Shown: piece by piece, positions 29,891 through 32,238 of the stretch | How positions within the stretch are numbered: position 1 is the first letter of the stretch | Layout: each line of letters begins with the position of its first letter | Assembly: GCA_002685965.1 (NCBI GenBank) | Contig: NYZE01000110.1 | Location: 1-32,238, forward strand | DNA length: 32,238 bases | Direction of reading: 5' to 3' | From: Planctomycetota bacterium | GTDB lineage: Bacteria; Planctomycetota; UBA1135; GCA-002748355 | Translations under genes and position numbers: made by a program | The notes under the pieces: generated by a model | What the model was told of the DNA's origin: nothing | What the model saw: only the letters and a program-made list of their open reading frames with translations | Databases searched by the model: none

Positions 29891-30976
29891 TCAGCGGGTC
29901 AGGGTAGGGGCTGCCATGACAGCAGCATCGGCGAGGACACCCTCCCACGCCGCACGCAGCCCCGAACTGCCCATAGAGCCGCAAATATACAGGGACTCCT
30001 GGGCCCATGGCCAAGGGCCAATCCGCTCCCAAGCGAGGAATCCGGAGTCGCGGTCGGCGAGCGGCCCATGCATCCAAAGTGTGCGCAAAAGCCCACGTCG
30101 GCGAACTCGCACAACCGACCCGTCCCCGCTGACGGCAATCAAAGCTGCACCAACCGGCGTTGTCCGCTCGAGGACCTCTTGGTCGAACCGCTGGGGTAGC
30201 TCGCTACCCCGCAAGCGCAGGCGGCATCCGAGCAGCCCCACGCGCTCGCGGCACACCAGCGTGCTGTCGCGCAGGCGGTGCCGGGCCCGCGATGCCCGGC
30301 ACCGCGCCTTCAGCTGTCCAGCAACCTGCAGCGCCGCGTCAACCAGACGCGTGTCGTCGGTGAGGGACCGCAGCACCGGCTCCGGCAAAGCACCGCGCGC
30401 CGTCAGCCACGCCATCGCCTTGCCAATCATCCAGGCAAGGCGTCGGCCCCTGACCGCACCCCCACTGACGCTACATGACTGGAAATCGAGGAAGGCGTAG
30501 CGCCCCGCGCCCCCAGCATCGGTCAGCAGGCGTACGTTGTCGCCGTGCATGTCCGGATGGAACACGCCATGCTCGGCCAACCAAAGCACCGCGTGGAGCA
30601 GGTCTTCGACACCGGGTTCGGTTCCGGCCGCCAGCTCTTCGGTGACGAGAACCGCTGAGGTCGGACCGAGCAGCCCACGTTCGGTGGCCTCGGCCAGCGG
30701 CTGCGGCACAACCACGCCGCGCTGCGCGGCCAGCCGCAGCATCGCGACCTCGCGCGCTGTCGGCGAGGCCCTGAGCCAGTAGCGAGCGCGGACCGCCAGT
30801 CGCGGAAAGAGGTGCTGCTTGGCGAACACGACACGATCGCCAAGGGGCATCCGCAAGACACGACGCACGAATCGCTCCTGCACGACCTCCGCCTCGACCG
30901 GCACACCGCCGGCCAACACTTGGCGCAGGGCTTCGCGCTCCGTGGCGGACAGCTCGGGCGCATGCCAAACGCGCAT
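29891..30976 (-). CDS. Kdo/WaaP-type lipopolysaccharide core kinase
   Basis: 361 residues with a small-kinase (protein-kinase-like) fold. Visible active-site elements are Lys53 (VVFAKQH), Glu76, the catalytic HPDMHGDN at 140-147 (D142, N147) and the metal-binding LDFQ with D164. This HxDxHxxN pattern is that of the lipopolysaccharide kinase family that phosphorylates Kdo or heptose in the inner core. The last ~150 residues are Arg-rich and unrecognised. ATG 30976 lies one base after the preceding stop; the longer frame to 31444 is a shadow of the GT4 gene. The phosphorylated sugar is inferred from the operon. Confidence 0.85.
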   Translation of the reverse strand: MRVWHAPELSATEREALRQVLAGGVPVEAEVVQERFVRRVLRMPLGDRVVFAKQHLFPRLAVRARYWLRASPTAREVAMLRLAAQRGVVVPQPLAEATERGLLGPTSAVLVTEELAAGTEPGVEDLLHAVLWLAEHGVFHPDMHGDNVRLLTDAGGAGRYAFLDFQSCSVSGGAVRGRRLAWMIGKAMAWLTARGALPEPVLRSLTDDTRLVDAALQVAGQLKARCRASRARHRLRDSTLVCRERVGLLGCRLRLRGSELPQRFDQEVLERTTPVGAALIAVSGDGSVVRVRRRGLLRTLWMHGPLADRDSGFLAWERIGPWPWAQESLYICGSMGSSGLRAAWEGVLADAAVMAAPTLTR

Positions 30977-30977
30977 G

Positions 30978-32147
30978 TCAGGCCTCCAGTGATCGGTAAA
31001 GGCGTGCACACTGCTCCGCCGCGACTTCGGCTGACCAGCGCGCCGCAGCCGTATCCGCCGCGGCCCGACCGAGACGGTCCCGTCCAGCTTCATCGACGCG
31101 TAACTGGTCAAGGGCGCGGCCCAGAACGGCGCTGTCGGCTGGGCGAACCAGACCATCAACGTCGTTGGTGACCAGGTCGGGGATGCGGCCCAGATCAGTC
31201 GCAACGACCGGCAGGCCAACCGCCATGGCTTCGCGCAATGCACGGCAGGTTGCGTCCGAGCCAGGCACCAGAAACACGAACGCATCGAGCCCACCGAGCA
31301 CTCGGTGATAGGCCTCGCCAAAACGATAGCCGAGGAAGTGCACCCGTTCTTGCAAGCCCAGCTCGGCGATCGGCCGCGCACACACCTCGTCGAAGACGCC
31401 ATCGTCGGGACGGCCGAGCACAGCCAGGTGAACACCGACAGCATCGGCGAGCATGTTCCACAGCAACTCCCAGCGACGCTTGCGCTGGATGCGTGCCGTG
31501 ATGCCCACGAGGAACACGTCGGAAGCTAGACCAAGCTCACGGAACAACTCGTCGCGCAGTGACACATCGCGCGCCGCGGCGGGAGCACCACCCGGCACGG
31601 CGACAGTAGCAACCCGCGCCGCCGGAAAGCCTAACTCATCAACGATCGCAGCCGCCACGTCGTCGAACACAGCCGTAGCCGCGGCCGTCTCAGCGAACGC
31701 AAGGCGCGCCCGCGGACCCGGGTGCCCCAGCGTGCCATCCCAGACGCTGCGCACGATCCGTACCTGACGCGACGCCGTGCGCTGCGCCAGCGCGGCAGTC
31801 AGATGATCACCGGGCTGGTGACAGTGCAGCACATCAACAGCACCATCGTCGATCCACGTCGTGAGCTGCCGCGCATCGGCCAGGAGCGAGGGAACGTGCA
31901 GGTGACGGCGCAATCGCAGCGCGTTGCACGTCCGCACGCCGAGCGCGTGCGCGCGCTTCGCGACCGCGTTGTCGAGGCCGGGCGCGACGAACTGCGAGAC
32001 CGCGAACGAGGTCTCGACCTCGACACCATCCACCTCGAGCCCGTCCTGATGCTGCGCCAACAGCAACGCAAGCTCGCATGGACCGGTCCACTTCGAGTTC
32101 GCATACAGGTGCATGACCCGCAAGAGCGCTGGCGCAGCCGTGCTCAC
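30978..32147 (-). CDS. Family 4 glycosyltransferase
   Basis: 389 residues from GTG 32147, preceded by GAGGAAG five bases upstream and overlapping the stop of the partial gene in a GTGA. A longer frame to 32228 would cross that gene. The N-terminal strand LRVMHLYANSKWTGPCELALLLA fits a GT-B fold with an altered sugar loop. The C-terminal half has VGITARIQRKRRWELLWNML and PGSDATCRALREAMAVGLPVVAT, in which the first Glu of E-x7-E is Asp. Likely a retaining transferase of an LPS-core-type glycan; donor unknown. Confidence 0.87.
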   Translation of the reverse strand: MSTAAPALLRVMHLYANSKWTGPCELALLLAQHQDGLEVDGVEVETSFAVSQFVAPGLDNAVAKRAHALGVRTCNALRLRRHLHVPSLLADARQLTTWIDDGAVDVLHCHQPGDHLTAALAQRTASRQVRIVRSVWDGTLGHPGPRARLAFAETAAATAVFDDVAAAIVDELGFPAARVATVAVPGGAPAAARDVSLRDELFRELGLASDVFLVGITARIQRKRRWELLWNMLADAVGVHLAVLGRPDDGVFDEVCARPIAELGLQERVHFLGYRFGEAYHRVLGGLDAFVFLVPGSDATCRALREAMAVGLPVVATDLGRIPDLVTNDVDGLVRPADSAVLGRALDQLRVDEAGRDRLGRAAADTAAARWSAEVAAEQCARLYRSLEA

Positions 32148-32238
32148 GAGGGCTTCCTCGAGCGCAGCAATGCGTACTTGCGAAAGTCGTAGCGCGCCGA
32201 CATCCAAGCCGCGAGAAACCCGCGCCAACCATCGAGGA
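32144..32238 (-). CDS. C-terminal end of an envelope glycosyltransferase (partial)
   Basis: Only the last 30 residues are in the window, read from the right edge to a TGA at 32146-32144. They contain GWRGFLAAWMSARYDFRKYALL, the kind of C-terminal amphipathic/membrane-associated end I know from WaaE/KdtX-type GT2 proteins. The frame is supported by the GTGA overlap with the next gene. The identity is an inference from a short segment. It shows that the envelope operon extends beyond the window. Confidence 0.55.
   Translation of the reverse strand, partial: LDGWRGFLAAWMSARYDFRKYALLRSRKPS

Noticed and set aside
30977-31444. N-terminal extension of the kinase gene
   Set aside because: The sequence is a frame-shifted reading of the GT4 gene; ATG 30976 one base after the GT4 stop is the natural start.
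1-32238. tRNA or rRNA genes, CRISPR array, insertion sequence, prophage or toxin-antitoxin pair
   Set aside because: I saw no cloverleaf with conserved loops, no regularly spaced repeats, no transposase or integrase motifs and no small paired toxin-antitoxin genes on either strand.

Overview
The window is about 32 kb of high-GC bacterial DNA with genes packed tightly on both strands. The gene content suggests a Planctomycetota-like Gram-negative: a small zinc-ribbon protein, HEAT-repeat exported proteins, a soluble zinc-finger/TPR protein next to a sigma factor, and genes for heptose, LPS and outer-membrane glycolipids. This placement is inferred from gene families, not from a marker tree. 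I see no tRNA, rRNA, CRISPR array, transposase or phage gene.

Left part (1-11.8 kb). The window opens with the 3' end of an unknown, probably extracellular protein and a strong terminator. An arginine cluster follows (argH, a GNAT N-acetylglutamate synthase-like gene, argJ) with overlapping start and stop codons. Next come a small exported DUF3299-like protein, single-chain glycyl-tRNA synthetase (minus strand), a coupled pair of exported proteins (HEAT-repeat and degenerate thioredoxin-like), gmhA (minus), a large unrecognised exported protein, and a type I-alpha glutamine synthetase with a structured leader. A 27-bp perfect hairpin closes this block.

Middle part (11.8-22.3 kb). A minus-strand cassette encodes a sigma factor, a soluble zinc-finger/TPR putative anti-sigma factor and an exported protein, each pair joined by an ATGA overlap. 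Then come a degenerate histidine-kinase-like protein divergent from queG, a small zinc-ribbon protein, 1-pyrroline-5-carboxylate dehydrogenase with a visible promoter and leader hairpin, a two-TM protein whose tail is encoded by a REP-like palindrome, thiE, a Bax inhibitor-1 family protein and queA. QueA and QueG perform successive late steps of queuosine synthesis but are not adjacent.

Right part (22.3-32.2 kb). A plus-strand operon joins a processive cellulose-synthase-like glycosyltransferase to a Rieske protein and a three-part cytochrome b (b6 + subunit IV + heme c), i.e. a quinol:cytochrome c oxidoreductase core. Facing it is a long minus-strand operon, entering from beyond the window edge: GT2 (partial), GT4, a Kdo/WaaP-type kinase, a CgeB-like glycosyltransferase, GT4, GT9 heptosyltransferase, and a dolichol-phosphate-mannose-synthase-like GT2. 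With gmhA elsewhere in the window, this looks like LPS-core assembly. One GT4 gene appears to start at a CTG codon directly behind a strong Shine-Dalgarno, so an ATG/GTG/TTG-only caller would cut off its nucleotide-sugar loop.
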